Source: CAZGCA01 sp964524145 (GTDB lineage Bacteria; Hydrogenedentota; CAZGCA01). From it: a stretch of 52,823 bases of DNA. Numbering within the stretch: position 1 is the first letter of the stretch; each line of letters starts with the position of its first letter. Shown one piece after another: positions 16,655 through 26,542 of this stretch. The DNA is taken from NCBI GenBank assembly GCA_964524145.1, contig CAZGCA010000038.1:1-52823 (forward strand), read 5' to 3'. The notes under the pieces were generated by a model. That model did not search any database. It worked only from the letters and a program-made list of their open reading frames with translations, and was not told where the DNA came from. A program made the translations under genes and the position numbers.

Positions 16655-17727
16655 CTATCAAGTTTCCTTGCTTCGCGAACCAGCGTGTCCGCGAGCTTGC
16701 TCTCGTCAACCTTCTTCACTATCTCGCCGTGCCTGAAAAGGACTCCGTGACCCTTGCCGCCCGCAATGCCTATGTCGGCGTCACGCGCTTCGCCAGGGCC
16801 GTTCACCACGCACCCCATCACCGCGATGCGCAACGGCCGGACGATATTCCGGGTGCGCCGTTCGACGCTCGCAGCTATCTTCGCAAGGTCGATCTCGCAG
16901 CGACCGCATACCGGACAGCTGATGATCTCCGGTCCCCGCTGCCGCAGCCCGAGCGCTTTGAGTATCTCGAACGCGACACGGACTTCGTGTTCCGGCTCTG
17001 CGGTGAGCGAAACCCGAATCGTATCGCCGATGCCTTCGGCCAGCAGTATGCCGAGCCCGACCGCGGATTTTACCGTCCCCGGCGTGAGCGTTCCCGCCTC
17101 GGTGATGCCCAGGTGGAACGGGTAGTCACATTTCTTGGCGAGAGCGCGGTGCGCCGCGACGGTGGTCTTTACATCCGGCGACTTCAAGGACACTATAGTA
17201 TCACAGAACCCCATTTCTTCCAACAGTCTCAGGTGTCTGAGCGCACTCTCGACCATGGCACGTGCCGTCGCCACCGGCCGGGACAGCTTCGAACGGGCTA
17301 TCTTGTCGCGCATTTCTTGTTCGAGCGACCCCGAGTTGACGCCTATCCGTATCGGCTTCTTCAGCCGTTTTGCGCGGGAGACGATCTTCTCAACGCGGTC
17401 CGGCGAGCCAATATTGCCCGGGTTGATGCGTATCTTGTCCGCGCCGGCCTCGAGCGCCGCAACCGCCAGGCGGTAGTCGAAATGAATATCCGCGACGAGC
17501 GGCACGGAAGTCGCCTTCTTTATCTTGGCAAACGCACGGACCGATTCCTTGTTCGGCACGGCGAGCCGCACAATCTCGCATCCCGAGTCTACGAGCCGGT
17601 TGACCTGGTCGATGGTTTTGCGGACCGCGGTAGTGGGAGTATTCGTCATGGACTGGACGATGACGGGCGAGCCGCCGCCTATGACAAGGTCGCCGACACG
17701 AACGCCGCGTGATCTTCGTCGAGCCAT
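16651..17727 (-). CDS. ispG: 4-hydroxy-3-methylbut-2-enyl diphosphate synthase
   Basis: IspG (GcpE) reduces methylerythritol cyclodiphosphate to HMBPP in the MEP pathway, using a [4Fe-4S] cluster. The 358-aa protein has VQSMTNTPTT near the start, RINPGNIG, VNSGSLE, and the cluster cysteines in SCPVCGRC and GCVVNGPGEA. It is the short, TIM-barrel plus reductase form without the extra insert found in plants and chlamydiae. The ATG at 17727 has AGGTGG 5 bases upstream; a GTG three codons earlier is possible. It follows rseP directly and overlaps proS. Confidence 0.94.
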   Translation of the reverse strand: MARRRSRGVRVGDLVIGGGSPVIVQSMTNTPTTAVRKTIDQVNRLVDSGCEIVRLAVPNKESVRAFAKIKKATSVPLVADIHFDYRLAVAALEAGADKIRINPGNIGSPDRVEKIVSRAKRLKKPIRIGVNSGSLEQEMRDKIARSKLSRPVATARAMVESALRHLRLLEEMGFCDTIVSLKSPDVKTTVAAHRALAKKCDYPFHLGITEAGTLTPGTVKSAVGLGILLAEGIGDTIRVSLTAEPEHEVRVAFEILKALGLRQRGPEIISCPVCGRCEIDLAKIAASVERRTRNIVRPLRIAVMGCVVNGPGEARDADIGIAGGKGHGVLFRHGEIVKKVDESKLADTLVREARKLDR

Positions 17728-17736
17728 CGGGTCCAC

Positions 17737-19335
17737 CTACGTGATGCCCAGCCAACGGAGTATGTCGTTGTAGGTGACAAGAAGCGCCAGCGCCAGCAGC
17801 AGGAATATGCCGACCCGCTGCAACGCCTCCTGGAACCTGATGTCCACCGGGCGACCGCGAATGCCCTCGACAGCTGCAAGCAGGATCAGGCCGCCGTCGA
17901 GTACAGGAATGGGTAACAGGTTGATGACGAACAGGTGGACGCTGATAAAACCAACAAGATGGATCAGCCAAGTGAATCCCACATCGGCTGCCTCCGTGGT
18001 CATCTGGAATATGAACACCGGCCCGCCGACCAGTTTGGGGCTCACACGGCCGGTGAGAATCAAATAGAATGAGGTCAGCGAAATCTTCACCACGCGGTAT
18101 CCCTCGGCAAACGCGCCCGGAATGGCTTCCAACAGAGGCGATTTCACTATCACCGTCTCGGGTTTTGTATCCAGTGCAATACCGATCATGCCTTTCCCAC
18201 CGGTTTGAACGATACACTCGATAGGCTCTTCTGCTTTAGGCTTAAGCACCAAGATCGAGATGAAGTCATTGACGTGATTCTCTATGGCCAATCCGACTTC
18301 CTTGGGGTCGAGTTTGTTCGAGTTGAAACCGACGATCTTGTCATTCGGGCTGAGGAAGGGAACCCGTTCTATGGCATCAGGCGTCATGGCGGCAACAACG
18401 CCGTCTACGAGCGTTACACCGGGTATTGTCCCGGCCAATCTGGGAGAGACGGCGAGAGCGAACGATTTGCCGTCGCGTTCGACGGTGTAGAGAAGTTCTT
18501 CCTCAGGATGAGCGGTTGTGGTATCGATCATTGAGTCGAGCGAGACTGCTTTGCCGTTGATATGCGTAACGACGTCGCCCGGTTGTATCCCACGCTCCTT
18601 CGCGGGCCAGCCGTCCCGCACGCTCTTTATCCTGGCGGGCAAGAACGGGTATACGCCGATCCCCGGCATTTTGGTTTCGTCATATGCACGTGATTCAACT
18701 GTCTTCTCGATACGTTGGCCGTCGCGTTCGACGAGCAGGTTCATCTTTCTGCCGGCATGCGTGACGGACGCTTCGGAGAGGTGGGCCCATTCCGAGATTG
18801 GACGGCCGTCTACCTCGACAATGCGATCGCCCACCTCAATGCCCGCCTCGTCGGCAGGCGCGCCTTCAACAACAGTCCCGATCCTGGTGTCGAGCATGTA
18901 CTTCGGCGTGGGTTGCCCGACCACGAAAACGACCACAAATGCGACAACGCCGAGCACCAGGTTCATGAACGGGCCGGCGAAAGCCAGCGTGATACGTTGC
19001 GGCACGGTTTTGGACGTGAACCGCCGTTCATCAGATACGTCTTTCTCCCATTCTTCGGTCATCTCGACGCCGTCGCTGTCTTTCTCGACGGGCATATCGT
19101 ACTGGCCCGCCATCCTGACGTAGCCACCAAATGGGATGGCCGAAACGCAGTAATCGGTCTCCCCAATAGGGAACCCTAACAGGCGCGGACCGAACCCCAA
19201 CGAGAAACGATGGACATATACGCCCGTAAGCTTGGCAACGATGAAGTGTCCGAGCTCGTGCATGAATATCATGATGCCGAGAACAATCACGAACCGGACA
19301 ATACTTATGACGGCGCTTAAACCCTGTTCAATCAT
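17737..19335 (-). CDS. rseP: Site-2 intramembrane zinc metalloprotease (RseP/M50B)
   Basis: Membrane-embedded protease that cleaves single-span proteins after a first cut by another protease, as in envelope-stress signalling. The 532-aa protein has the zinc motif HELGH at residues 26-30 in the first membrane span. AIPFGGYVRMAG follows, and the second metal-site motif NLLPIPVLDGG is near the C-terminus. Between them are at least two PDZ-like domains (about 125-290) and a further stretch that may be a third. Family members are often 350-450 aa, so the central region is enlarged. The ATG at 19335 overlaps the dxr end by 8 bases. Confidence 0.93.
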   Translation of the reverse strand: MIEQGLSAVISIVRFVIVLGIMIFMHELGHFIVAKLTGVYVHRFSLGFGPRLLGFPIGETDYCVSAIPFGGYVRMAGQYDMPVEKDSDGVEMTEEWEKDVSDERRFTSKTVPQRITLAFAGPFMNLVLGVVAFVVVFVVGQPTPKYMLDTRIGTVVEGAPADEAGIEVGDRIVEVDGRPISEWAHLSEASVTHAGRKMNLLVERDGQRIEKTVESRAYDETKMPGIGVYPFLPARIKSVRDGWPAKERGIQPGDVVTHINGKAVSLDSMIDTTTAHPEEELLYTVERDGKSFALAVSPRLAGTIPGVTLVDGVVAAMTPDAIERVPFLSPNDKIVGFNSNKLDPKEVGLAIENHVNDFISILVLKPKAEEPIECIVQTGGKGMIGIALDTKPETVIVKSPLLEAIPGAFAEGYRVVKISLTSFYLILTGRVSPKLVGGPVFIFQMTTEAADVGFTWLIHLVGFISVHLFVINLLPIPVLDGGLILLAAVEGIRGRPVDIRFQEALQRVGIFLLLALALLVTYNDILRWLGIT

Positions 19336-20506
19336 TAACACACTCCTGTGCGATGAATTCCTCAGCCTTCTCTCTGGCCCACAGATCGGCATCCTTGATT
19401 TCGTCCAACCCGGGCGCGGCGATGTTCTGATGCCCAGCCATGACGGACTCGATAGTCCGCGGTATGTCTGGGAACGAGACTCGTCCCGCCAGGAACTGCT
19501 CGACTGCGACCTCGTTTGCCGCGCTGAGCACCGCCGGCATTGTACCGCCGAGTCGCGCCGCTTCTCGCGCAAGACCCAGACACGGGAACCGCACTACATC
19601 CGGCGACTCGAACGACAGCGTGCCTATCGCGGCCAGGTCGAGGGGCTCGAGGACGTTTGGAGCGCGGTCCGGGAACGTCAGCGCGTACTGTATCGGCAGC
19701 TTCATATCCGGTACCGACAACTGGGCCAGAACGGCACCGTCAACGTATTCGACCATCGAATGAATAATGCTTTGGTGGTGGATGAGCACGTCTATCGAAT
19801 CGGCATCCATACCGAAAAGCCACATCGCCTCGATGATCTCGAGCCCTTTGTTCATCAGCGTCGCGCTGTCCACGCTTACCTTCTTGCCCATCCGCCAGTT
19901 AGGATGCGCTGCGGCCTGTTCCGGCGTGACGGTCCTGAGCTGGTCGGGGCCGTAATTGTAAAACGGGCCGCCGGACGCGGTCAGTATAATCCGCCTGACG
20001 TGCTTGTGCTCGTTGCCGCGTAAACACTGGAATATCGCGCTGTGCTCGCTGTCGACGGGGAGTATGGTGACCCCCTTCTCCTCTGCATGGGCCATCACGA
20101 GGGAGCCTGCCATAACCAGGGGTTCCTTGTTGGCCAGGGCGACGTCTTTGCCCGCGTCGACTGCCGCGAACAACGGGTCAAGGCCCGCCGCGCCAACGAC
20201 CGCCGCGACGACGATATCGGCTTCGGGACAGGCAGCAACCTGGCACAGGCCCTCGGGACCAGCCAGGACGGTGGTCTCGCTGTAACTTGTCAGCGCGGCA
20301 ACCTCTTCGAACGATGCCCGGTCGGCGACGCCCGCCAGTTTCGGCCTGTAACGGTCGATCTGTTGGGCGAGCAAGGCGGCGTTGCGGTTTGCCGACAACC
20401 CCACAACATCGAACCGGTCCGGCATCGAGTCCACTATCTCGAGCGTGTTCCTGCCGATTGAGCCCGTCGAGCCGAGAACTGCGACCCTTTTGCGCGTTTC
20501 GTCCAT
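19328..20506 (-). CDS. dxr: 1-deoxy-D-xylulose 5-phosphate reductoisomerase
   Basis: Second enzyme of the MEP pathway, converting DXP to MEP with NADPH. The 392-aa protein begins with the nucleotide-binding motif VLGSTGSIGRNTLEIV. It carries ALANKEPLVMAG, PVDSEHSAIFQCL, LTASGGPF, NWRMGKKVSVDSATLMNKGLE, and VHPQS-like VLIHHQSIIHSMVEY. The order dxr-rseP is classical. It starts 14 bases after ptsI. Confidence 0.96.
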   Translation of the reverse strand: MDETRKRVAVLGSTGSIGRNTLEIVDSMPDRFDVVGLSANRNAALLAQQIDRYRPKLAGVADRASFEEVAALTSYSETTVLAGPEGLCQVAACPEADIVVAAVVGAAGLDPLFAAVDAGKDVALANKEPLVMAGSLVMAHAEEKGVTILPVDSEHSAIFQCLRGNEHKHVRRIILTASGGPFYNYGPDQLRTVTPEQAAAHPNWRMGKKVSVDSATLMNKGLEIIEAMWLFGMDADSIDVLIHHQSIIHSMVEYVDGAVLAQLSVPDMKLPIQYALTFPDRAPNVLEPLDLAAIGTLSFESPDVVRFPCLGLAREAARLGGTMPAVLSAANEVAVEQFLAGRVSFPDIPRTIESVMAGHQNIAAPGLDEIKDADLWAREKAEEFIAQECVND

Positions 20507-20520
20507 CAGGCTTTCTCGCT

Positions 20521-22272
20521 CTACCCCACGAACTTGCCCAGGTCAGGAACGAGACGTTTGAGCGTGCTCTCGATCTCCTGGTGTATATCGAGGGCGGTCT
20601 GCAGCGACGTGACTTTGTCCGCAAGCTCGCGTGCATCGGCGAACGTGACTGACCTGATCACCTTGCGCATCTCCGGTATGAGAAACGGTGCAACGCTGAG
20701 CGAGTTGATCCCCATGCCGAGCAACATGATCCCGAACCCCGGTTCGGAGGCCATCTCCCCACACATCGCGACATCGAGATCGTTGGCAATGGCATTCTCG
20801 ATGATGCCTGCAATCAATCGAATCACTGCCGGATGGGACGGTTCGTAGAGATATGATACTCGCTCGTTGGCTCGATCGACCGCAAGCGAATACTGGATGA
20901 GATCGTTTGTTCCGATGCTGACAAAGTCGAGGTCTCGCGCCAGAATGTCTATGATGAGGGCGGCCGACGGCACTTCAATCATCGCCCCAACTTCTATCTC
21001 ATGGTCGAACGGGACGCCTTCGCGCTCGAGCTGAATCTTGCACCGCTCCAAAAACTCGTTGCCGCGTCGCAGTTCATCAAACCCCGAGATCATCGGGTAC
21101 ATGATCTTCACCTTGCCGAACGCGCTTGCCCGGAGTATCGCACGCAACTGGACGTTGAAAACGTGCGGGTGCGCAAAGCACAACCGCAGCGAGCGTAAGC
21201 CCATGGTGGGGTTGCCCTCGCGTGCGGTCTCGAGCTGCGGCATGCGTTTGTCGCCGCCGAGATCGAGCGTGCGCATAACAACAGCGTGCGGTGCCATCGC
21301 TTCAACAGCCCGTTTGTATACCTCGAACTGCTCATCCTCCGACGGGAGATGCGAGCGCCCGAGGTACAGAAACTCCGTGCGGAACAGCCCAACGCCTTCG
21401 GCGCCGTTCTCGATAGCGTGTATGAGCTCGTCGGGCAGTTCGATATTGGCGGCCAGAGCGATTCTGTGTCCGTCAAGTGTTTCCGCAGGCAGGTCTTTGG
21501 CTTCGAGCAGGTCAAGTATGAACGACTCGAACTCGCTCTTCGCTTTCTCGTAGCGGCTCAAGTCTTCGGCATCCGGGTTAATCTTAACGATTCCGTGGTT
21601 GCCGTCAATGATGATGGTATCGCCCGTCTTCACGATTTCGCTTATGCGGCCGAGTCCGACAACAGCGGGCACCTCAAGGGCGCGGGCGAGAATCGCCGTA
21701 TGGGACGTGGGCCCGCCGACATCGGTGGCTATCCCGAGAGCGTGCTGCCGGTCCATCGATGCCATATCGGACGGCGAGATGTCGTGCGCGACGACAATCA
21801 CGTCTTCGTGCAACCGCGATAGAGTCTCCTTCTCACGCCCGAGCAGCTTCCGCAATAATCGATGGGAGACGTCTCGGATGTCACCAACACGTTCGCGCAG
21901 GTACGCGTCTTCCACGCGGGCAAAGGATGCTTCGATCTCCCGAACAGCCTGGCTCAGGGCGTACTCGATATTGACAAGCTCGTCGCGTACACGGCGGACC
22001 GTGCCTCCCTTGAGCAGATCGTCCTCAAGCACGTGCAAATGAGCCTGGAGTATCCTCGCATGGTCTTCTCCCATCTCTTCGAGGAGCTTATCCTTGAGTT
22101 CGGTTATTTCGTCCCGCACCTGGAGTATTGCATCCTCGAATCGGGCAACGTCTTCCTGGACCTGCTCAGGCGCAAGCTCTCTCTTCGGAACGTGGTAGTC
22201 CTCGCGTCCATAGAGGAACGCGGTGCCAATCACTATCCCCCGGGAAACGCCTGTGCCTTGGAGCGATTCCAC
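20521..22272 (-). CDS. ptsI: Phosphoenolpyruvate-protein phosphotransferase (EI)
   Basis: EI takes phosphate from PEP and passes it to HPr. The 583-aa protein has the phosphohistidine site GGPTSHTAILARALEVPAVVG (His191 from this start). GAEGVGLFRTEFLYLGR and the PEP-binding C-terminal block with SIGTNDLIQYSLAVDR and CGEMASEP follow. The GTG at 22272 is chosen because the family N-terminus (ESLQGTGVSRGIVIG) begins there and GGAG precedes it; a TTG at 22287 would add five residues. It starts one base after ptsH. No EII component lies nearby, which suggests a regulatory or distributed role. Confidence 0.95.
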   Translation of the reverse strand: MESLQGTGVSRGIVIGTAFLYGREDYHVPKRELAPEQVQEDVARFEDAILQVRDEITELKDKLLEEMGEDHARILQAHLHVLEDDLLKGGTVRRVRDELVNIEYALSQAVREIEASFARVEDAYLRERVGDIRDVSHRLLRKLLGREKETLSRLHEDVIVVAHDISPSDMASMDRQHALGIATDVGGPTSHTAILARALEVPAVVGLGRISEIVKTGDTIIIDGNHGIVKINPDAEDLSRYEKAKSEFESFILDLLEAKDLPAETLDGHRIALAANIELPDELIHAIENGAEGVGLFRTEFLYLGRSHLPSEDEQFEVYKRAVEAMAPHAVVMRTLDLGGDKRMPQLETAREGNPTMGLRSLRLCFAHPHVFNVQLRAILRASAFGKVKIMYPMISGFDELRRGNEFLERCKIQLEREGVPFDHEIEVGAMIEVPSAALIIDILARDLDFVSIGTNDLIQYSLAVDRANERVSYLYEPSHPAVIRLIAGIIENAIANDLDVAMCGEMASEPGFGIMLLGMGINSLSVAPFLIPEMRKVIRSVTFADARELADKVTSLQTALDIHQEIESTLKRLVPDLGKFVG

Positions 22273-22273
22273 C

Positions 22274-22552
22274 CTAGTCTTCTCCAAACTTGTCGTTCAC
22301 GAGTTTCGCAACCGCGGCGAGCGCGTCGTCCGCCTGGGGGCCCGATGCAAAGGCACGCAGGATCGTTCCCTTGCCGGCTGCGAGTGTGAGTATCCCCATG
22401 ATGCTTTTCGCGTTCACCCGTGTGCCATCCTTCTCGAAAGAGACCTCGGCGTCAAACGGGCCAAGCGTCTCGACGATCGCGCTTGCCGGGCGCATGTGAA
22501 TACCTATCTCGTTCTGAATGGTCAGCGTGATTTCCTTCTCGTTGCTATTCAT
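22274..22552 (-). CDS. ptsH: Phosphocarrier protein HPr
   Basis: A 92-aa HPr-fold protein with the EI-target histidine in GIHMRPAS (His19). It also has the HprK-target serine in NAKSIMGILTL (Ser50, equivalent to Ser46 of bacilli). Both sites are intact, matching the presence of ptsI downstream and hprK upstream in the same run. The ATG overlaps the stop of the GH57 gene as ATGA. Sugar-import function is not indicated, since no permease genes are present here. Confidence 0.95.
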   Translation of the reverse strand: MNSNEKEITLTIQNEIGIHMRPASAIVETLGPFDAEVSFEKDGTRVNAKSIMGILTLAAGKGTILRAFASGPQADDALAAVAKLVNDKFGED

Positions 22553-24711
22553 AGGTTGTGGATGCTGTGCTCAACAGCAACAGACCACTGCTCCTGTGGT
22601 TCGAGCTCGATCCGCCAGTTGGGAAAAAGCACGGAACTCTGGTATCCGCGCTCTTGACCTGATTCGGACTGCGATACTGTCTCGACCGGGAACCGCCAGA
22701 GCGCTGCCGGCTGGCCGTAATTGCACTCGTAGGCGACGCCGAGGTACTCATCCCGGAGGCCCACGTGGCGGATCTCTTCCACAACCCCACTGCTATCGGG
22801 CCAGTCCTTCTCGAACTTCACATCTCTCGAGAAATACCCTCTTCCGGGACCCGAACCGCTTTGAAACGCGACGTTCGTCTCGGAGCCGAATATTAGGCCT
22901 ATGGTCTTGTCGGAATTGTTCTGCAGGGTGTGTGTAACAGAGAACGAGCTGTCCATCGGGTGAAGAGCGATCGCCTTGTTGACAGAGAGCGTTGGCTCGA
23001 ACGGGCTACTCGATCGATGAAGATGGACCGTCGGCTCGGAACCCGAGCGCTCAATGTGCACCTCGTACCGTGCGCAGGCAAATTCGGCGACCGGCTCCGC
23101 GGCACAGCGGGAGAAATCTCTGAACGAAGTGTCCATACTAAGACAGTGATCCCGCAACGAAGTCCTCCGATACCTGTCATACACCAACAACTGGTGGAGC
23201 CCTTCCTCCTTTGCGGCATGGATGTCGTGTATGGAGGCAACAGCGTCTTGCTGCACGTTCCGGCTCATGCCACACTCGGCCTCGTTGAGTTCTCTATGGT
23301 ACGCTTCCTCCCTGCGAGCAAGCGTGTCCAGAAGGTTTAGGTTGAGCGGTTTGAAGTCTAGCTCGAAGAGGGTTCCGCCGTCTCGAGGGCTTATGTAGAG
23401 GGCGAGTAACGGGTTCGACAAGATGATCTCGTCCGAGCCGTCGGCGTCGAAATCTGTCTGCTCGACCGCCACGGAAGGTGCGGACCCGGAGCGTTCGATC
23501 TCGTCAACCGTCTTTTCCGCCTCGAGAAGGTTGCTGTATACCGCGCTGCGAAGGTGCGGCAGATACAGCCCGCCGAACACACCATGCCAGTACGCGCAGT
23601 TGCACTGTCCCTTCATGAGAGCGCGTTGCGCCTTCTCCAGCGCGGCGCCCGGATGGCTCCGGCTCGCTATCGCACGGTGCACCTTGTTACTGACCCGCAG
23701 CATCTTCTTGTGCAGATTGTTGCTTTCGGGATACTTGGCGAGAAAGTTGCGCCAGAACCCGCCCCGCACGAATCGCATGTAGTCGTGGTTGTCGTTGTGG
23801 GCTCTTTTAACGTCGTCGGAGAATCCGAGCAGGTCGTGTTGCGCCTTGGGAGGCAGAGCCCACTCCATCATCTCTGTGTACGATGCCGTTGGGAGATACA
23901 CGGGAGCAAGCGGGGGCGCGACGCGCAAGAACTCGCTGTAGGTCACGCTGTGAAGCCAGTCCGCGTTATCCTCCAGCGCGGTGAAGAACTCTTCCAACCA
24001 CCCTTCGCCGTATACGCTGCCATACGTCTCAGGCCAGAGACCGAACTTCTCGCCATCGTCGTGCAGCACCGCCACGCGCGTTCCGTCCTCAGAAGCGTTG
24101 TTTCGGAGAAACTCTATTGTCTCGCTGACGGGCCGAAACGGTACAGAGTAGCGAAGGTTCTTGAGTATTGGGAACAGGAACAGCCTGTTCCCGAGATCCT
24201 CGGTCGAGTAGTACCCGAACAGTTGGTCTTCCGTGAGACCCGAACATTTGAAATGGACGTCATCGATCGGCACATACTTGATGCCCGCTTCGGCAAGTGG
24301 GGTTGGAAGAAACGGTTCCCATACACGTTCGGTAACCCAGAACCCTTCCGGCTCGACTTCGAAGTTGTGCCGGATGAACTCGCTCATCGTATCGATCTGG
24401 GCCCGGCGGTCCCACTCGGGAATGACTGCCAGCAGCGGTTCATAGTAGCCACCCGAGAGAAGTTCGACGCGTCCCTGGTAAACCAGCTTTCTCAAGATGT
24501 CAATGAATTCTGGCTGGTGCTCGATAAACCAGTCATAAAGCGGCCCGGAATAGTGCAGGGCAACCTTGACTCCCGGATGCATCTTCAGGACTTTCAAAAA
24601 CGGGAGATACGCCTGCTCATAGGCCCTCTGGAAGACTTCGTCGAAGTTCCCGACCGGCTGGTGACAGTGGCAACCGAATACGAAGCTGATATGTCGCTTC
24701 GCCCCCGTCAT
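22549..24711 (-). CDS. GH57 family alpha-glucanotransferase/amylase
   Basis: A 720-aa glycoside hydrolase family 57 protein most like 4-alpha-glucanotransferases. The catalytic domain opens with FVFGCHCHQPVGNF. The nucleophile Glu128 is in GFWVTERVWEP, and the acid/base aspartate is in LHDDGEKFGLWPE (Asp218/219). A helical domain and a C-terminal beta-rich region follow, as in GH57 enzymes with DUF1925/1926-type domains. Likely role: remodelling of maltodextrins or glycogen; donor specificity cannot be read from sequence. There is no signal peptide, so it should be cytosolic. It overlaps rapZ and ptsH by four bases each, an unusual place for a sugar enzyme. Confidence 0.88.
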   Translation of the reverse strand: MTGAKRHISFVFGCHCHQPVGNFDEVFQRAYEQAYLPFLKVLKMHPGVKVALHYSGPLYDWFIEHQPEFIDILRKLVYQGRVELLSGGYYEPLLAVIPEWDRRAQIDTMSEFIRHNFEVEPEGFWVTERVWEPFLPTPLAEAGIKYVPIDDVHFKCSGLTEDQLFGYYSTEDLGNRLFLFPILKNLRYSVPFRPVSETIEFLRNNASEDGTRVAVLHDDGEKFGLWPETYGSVYGEGWLEEFFTALEDNADWLHSVTYSEFLRVAPPLAPVYLPTASYTEMMEWALPPKAQHDLLGFSDDVKRAHNDNHDYMRFVRGGFWRNFLAKYPESNNLHKKMLRVSNKVHRAIASRSHPGAALEKAQRALMKGQCNCAYWHGVFGGLYLPHLRSAVYSNLLEAEKTVDEIERSGSAPSVAVEQTDFDADGSDEIILSNPLLALYISPRDGGTLFELDFKPLNLNLLDTLARREEAYHRELNEAECGMSRNVQQDAVASIHDIHAAKEEGLHQLLVYDRYRRTSLRDHCLSMDTSFRDFSRCAAEPVAEFACARYEVHIERSGSEPTVHLHRSSSPFEPTLSVNKAIALHPMDSSFSVTHTLQNNSDKTIGLIFGSETNVAFQSGSGPGRGYFSRDVKFEKDWPDSSGVVEEIRHVGLRDEYLGVAYECNYGQPAALWRFPVETVSQSESGQERGYQSSVLFPNWRIELEPQEQWSVAVEHSIHNL

Positions 24712-25571
24712 CGGTCAATGTCCCGGTGCCGCACCGTTGCTATCTGGCCGGACTCGTCGAGGAACTGGGTAATAGCATTTGCGATCGCGACCGAGCGATG
24801 GCGACCACCCGTGCATCCAACGGCGATCGTCAAGTACGCCTTGCCTTCCTTCAAGTATCTGGGCAGCAAGAAAAGGAGCAGATCCTTCACCTTGTCGAGA
24901 AACGTTGTGGTGTCCTGGTTACCGAGCACGAAGGCGCGCACCTTTTCGTTTTCGCCAGTCAGCGGTCGGAGTTCCTCCTCGTAATGAGGGTTTGGCAGGA
25001 ACCGGACGTCGAACACAAGATCCGCGCCGGAGGGCAACCCGTACTTGTGGCCAAACGAGAAGACGTTGATGCTGAGGTTGGTTCGGCCGTCGGTCGGCGA
25101 GAATATGTTCAATATGGCCTGCTTGAGCTCGTGAATATTCAAGTTGGAGGTGTCTATGATCCAGTCTGCTCGCGACCGAATCTTCGATATCTTTGCGCGC
25201 TCGCTCTCGATACCCTCAATTATCGAGCCGTCTTTGCTTACCGGATGCCTGCGCCGCGTCTCGCTATATCGTTGGAGCAGCGCCTCCGACGACGCATCCA
25301 GAAACACTGTCTCGTAGTCGAACCCGAGTTCGTTCAGTCTTGCCAGCTCTATGAAAACGCTGTCGAAAAACTCGCCCTCGCGTATGTCTATGCCGAGCGC
25401 TATCTTCTTGATGTTCGTCGAAGACTGGGCAAGGATCTGCGCAAAGGGCGGTATGAGCGTGGTCGGCAGGTTGTCCACGCAGAAGAAGCCAATGTCCTCC
25501 AGACACTTTAAGGCTTGACTCTTGCCGGCACCAGACATCCCGGTAACGATGACAAAGTGAGTGTCACTCAT
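24708..25571 (-). CDS. rapZ: RapZ/YvcJ-family nucleotide-binding protein
   Basis: An ATP/GTP-binding P-loop protein of the RapZ (YhbJ/YvcJ) family, 287 aa. In enterobacteria RapZ guides RNase E to the GlmZ sRNA; in other groups the role is unsettled. Visible motifs are GMSGAGKS at residues 11-18, CVDNLPTTLIPPF, and the family-typical C-terminus YLTIAVGCTGGRHRSVAIAN. The ATG at 25571 has GGAGG 6 bases upstream; a GTG six codons earlier is less likely. It overlaps hprK by 8 bases and the GH57 gene by 4. Confidence 0.93.
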   Translation of the reverse strand: MSDTHFVIVTGMSGAGKSQALKCLEDIGFFCVDNLPTTLIPPFAQILAQSSTNIKKIALGIDIREGEFFDSVFIELARLNELGFDYETVFLDASSEALLQRYSETRRRHPVSKDGSIIEGIESERAKISKIRSRADWIIDTSNLNIHELKQAILNIFSPTDGRTNLSINVFSFGHKYGLPSGADLVFDVRFLPNPHYEEELRPLTGENEKVRAFVLGNQDTTTFLDKVKDLLLFLLPRYLKEGKAYLTIAVGCTGGRHRSVAIANAITQFLDESGQIATVRHRDIDR

Positions 25572-26514
25572 CTCGAGCCTCCACAGCACCTACCATATGC
25601 CTGATTATGCGCTCGTTTAGCGCAAGCGCCGAGTGTGTCCCGAGCTCTTTCAACCGCTCATTCAAAGCGGCAACCTCGACGATGATCGCTATATTCCGTC
25701 CCGGTCGCACGGGAATAACCACCCTGGGAATCCTGACTCCAAGGATGAAGTCGTACTGTTCCTCTATGCCGATACGCTCGTACTGGGTTGTCTCGTCCCA
25801 TTCCTGGAGAGCTACCACCATGCCGAGTCGTTTGGTTTCGCGAACCGACCGCGCGCCAAATATCGCTTGCACATCTATGATGCCAATGCCCCGTATTTCC
25901 ATGTGATGGCCGACCGCGGACGAACATTCGGCATAGAGGTACTTGTCTCCGTGCTGTTGAACGATGACAACGTCGTCCGCAACGAGGCGATGACCACGCT
26001 CGACCAGCTCCAGCGCCGTTTCGCTCTTGCCGATGCCCGGTTTGCCGGTTAACAACACACCCACGCCGTAGACGTCGACCGCGCCGCCGTGGATGGTTGT
26101 GCGCGGCGCGTGTTTGTCCACCAGAAAGACGATAACCTTGCTTATGACCTCGGCCGTCGTCCGCTTCGACCGGATGACGGGTATGCCGCGCTCAGATGCC
26201 AAGTCCAATAACAGTTGGGGCGGTCGCAACCCGCGAGTGACCATGAAACATGGTACTGCGTAGTTGAGAATATTGTCGATCCGCTGGTGTAGCGTCTCTT
26301 CGTCAAGCTGCTCCATGAAGTGTATCTCTGTGTTGCCGAGAACCTGCACCCGGTCGAAAGCAAAATACTCCAGGTATCCTGAAAGCGCTAAGCCGGGCCG
26401 GTTGGTGTCGACGACGTCCAACCGCCTGTCAAGCTCATCCGAGCCGACGAGAATGTCCAGTTCAAGCTCTTCCTTCTCACTCTCCATGAGATCGGCGACG
26501 GTTATTTTGTCCAT
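25564..26514 (-). CDS. hprK: HPr kinase/phosphorylase
   Basis: HprK phosphorylates HPr on serine and also removes that phosphate, linking metabolic state to regulation. The 316-aa protein has an N-terminal HprK domain, then TTIHGGAVDVYGVGVLLTGKPGIGKSETALELVERGHRLVADDVV. This covers the catalytic histidine (His142), the Walker A motif (157-164) and the key aspartates (180-181). The C-terminal region with PVRPGRNIAIIVEVAA is also typical. GGAGG lies 8 bases before the ATG. Its substrate HPr is encoded two genes downstream with an intact target serine. Confidence 0.95.
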   Translation of the reverse strand: MDKITVADLMESEKEELELDILVGSDELDRRLDVVDTNRPGLALSGYLEYFAFDRVQVLGNTEIHFMEQLDEETLHQRIDNILNYAVPCFMVTRGLRPPQLLLDLASERGIPVIRSKRTTAEVISKVIVFLVDKHAPRTTIHGGAVDVYGVGVLLTGKPGIGKSETALELVERGHRLVADDVVIVQQHGDKYLYAECSSAVGHHMEIRGIGIIDVQAIFGARSVRETKRLGMVVALQEWDETTQYERIGIEEQYDFILGVRIPRVVIPVRPGRNIAIIVEVAALNERLKELGTHSALALNERIIRHMVGAVEARDE

Positions 26515-26542
26515 GTTCGCGCCCTCCAGTGCGTCCCCGAGG

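Noticed and set aside
23554..24984. A 476-codon plus-strand frame opposite the GH57 and rapZ genes
   Set aside because: No recognisable motifs; both opposite genes have intact catalytic or P-loop motifs.
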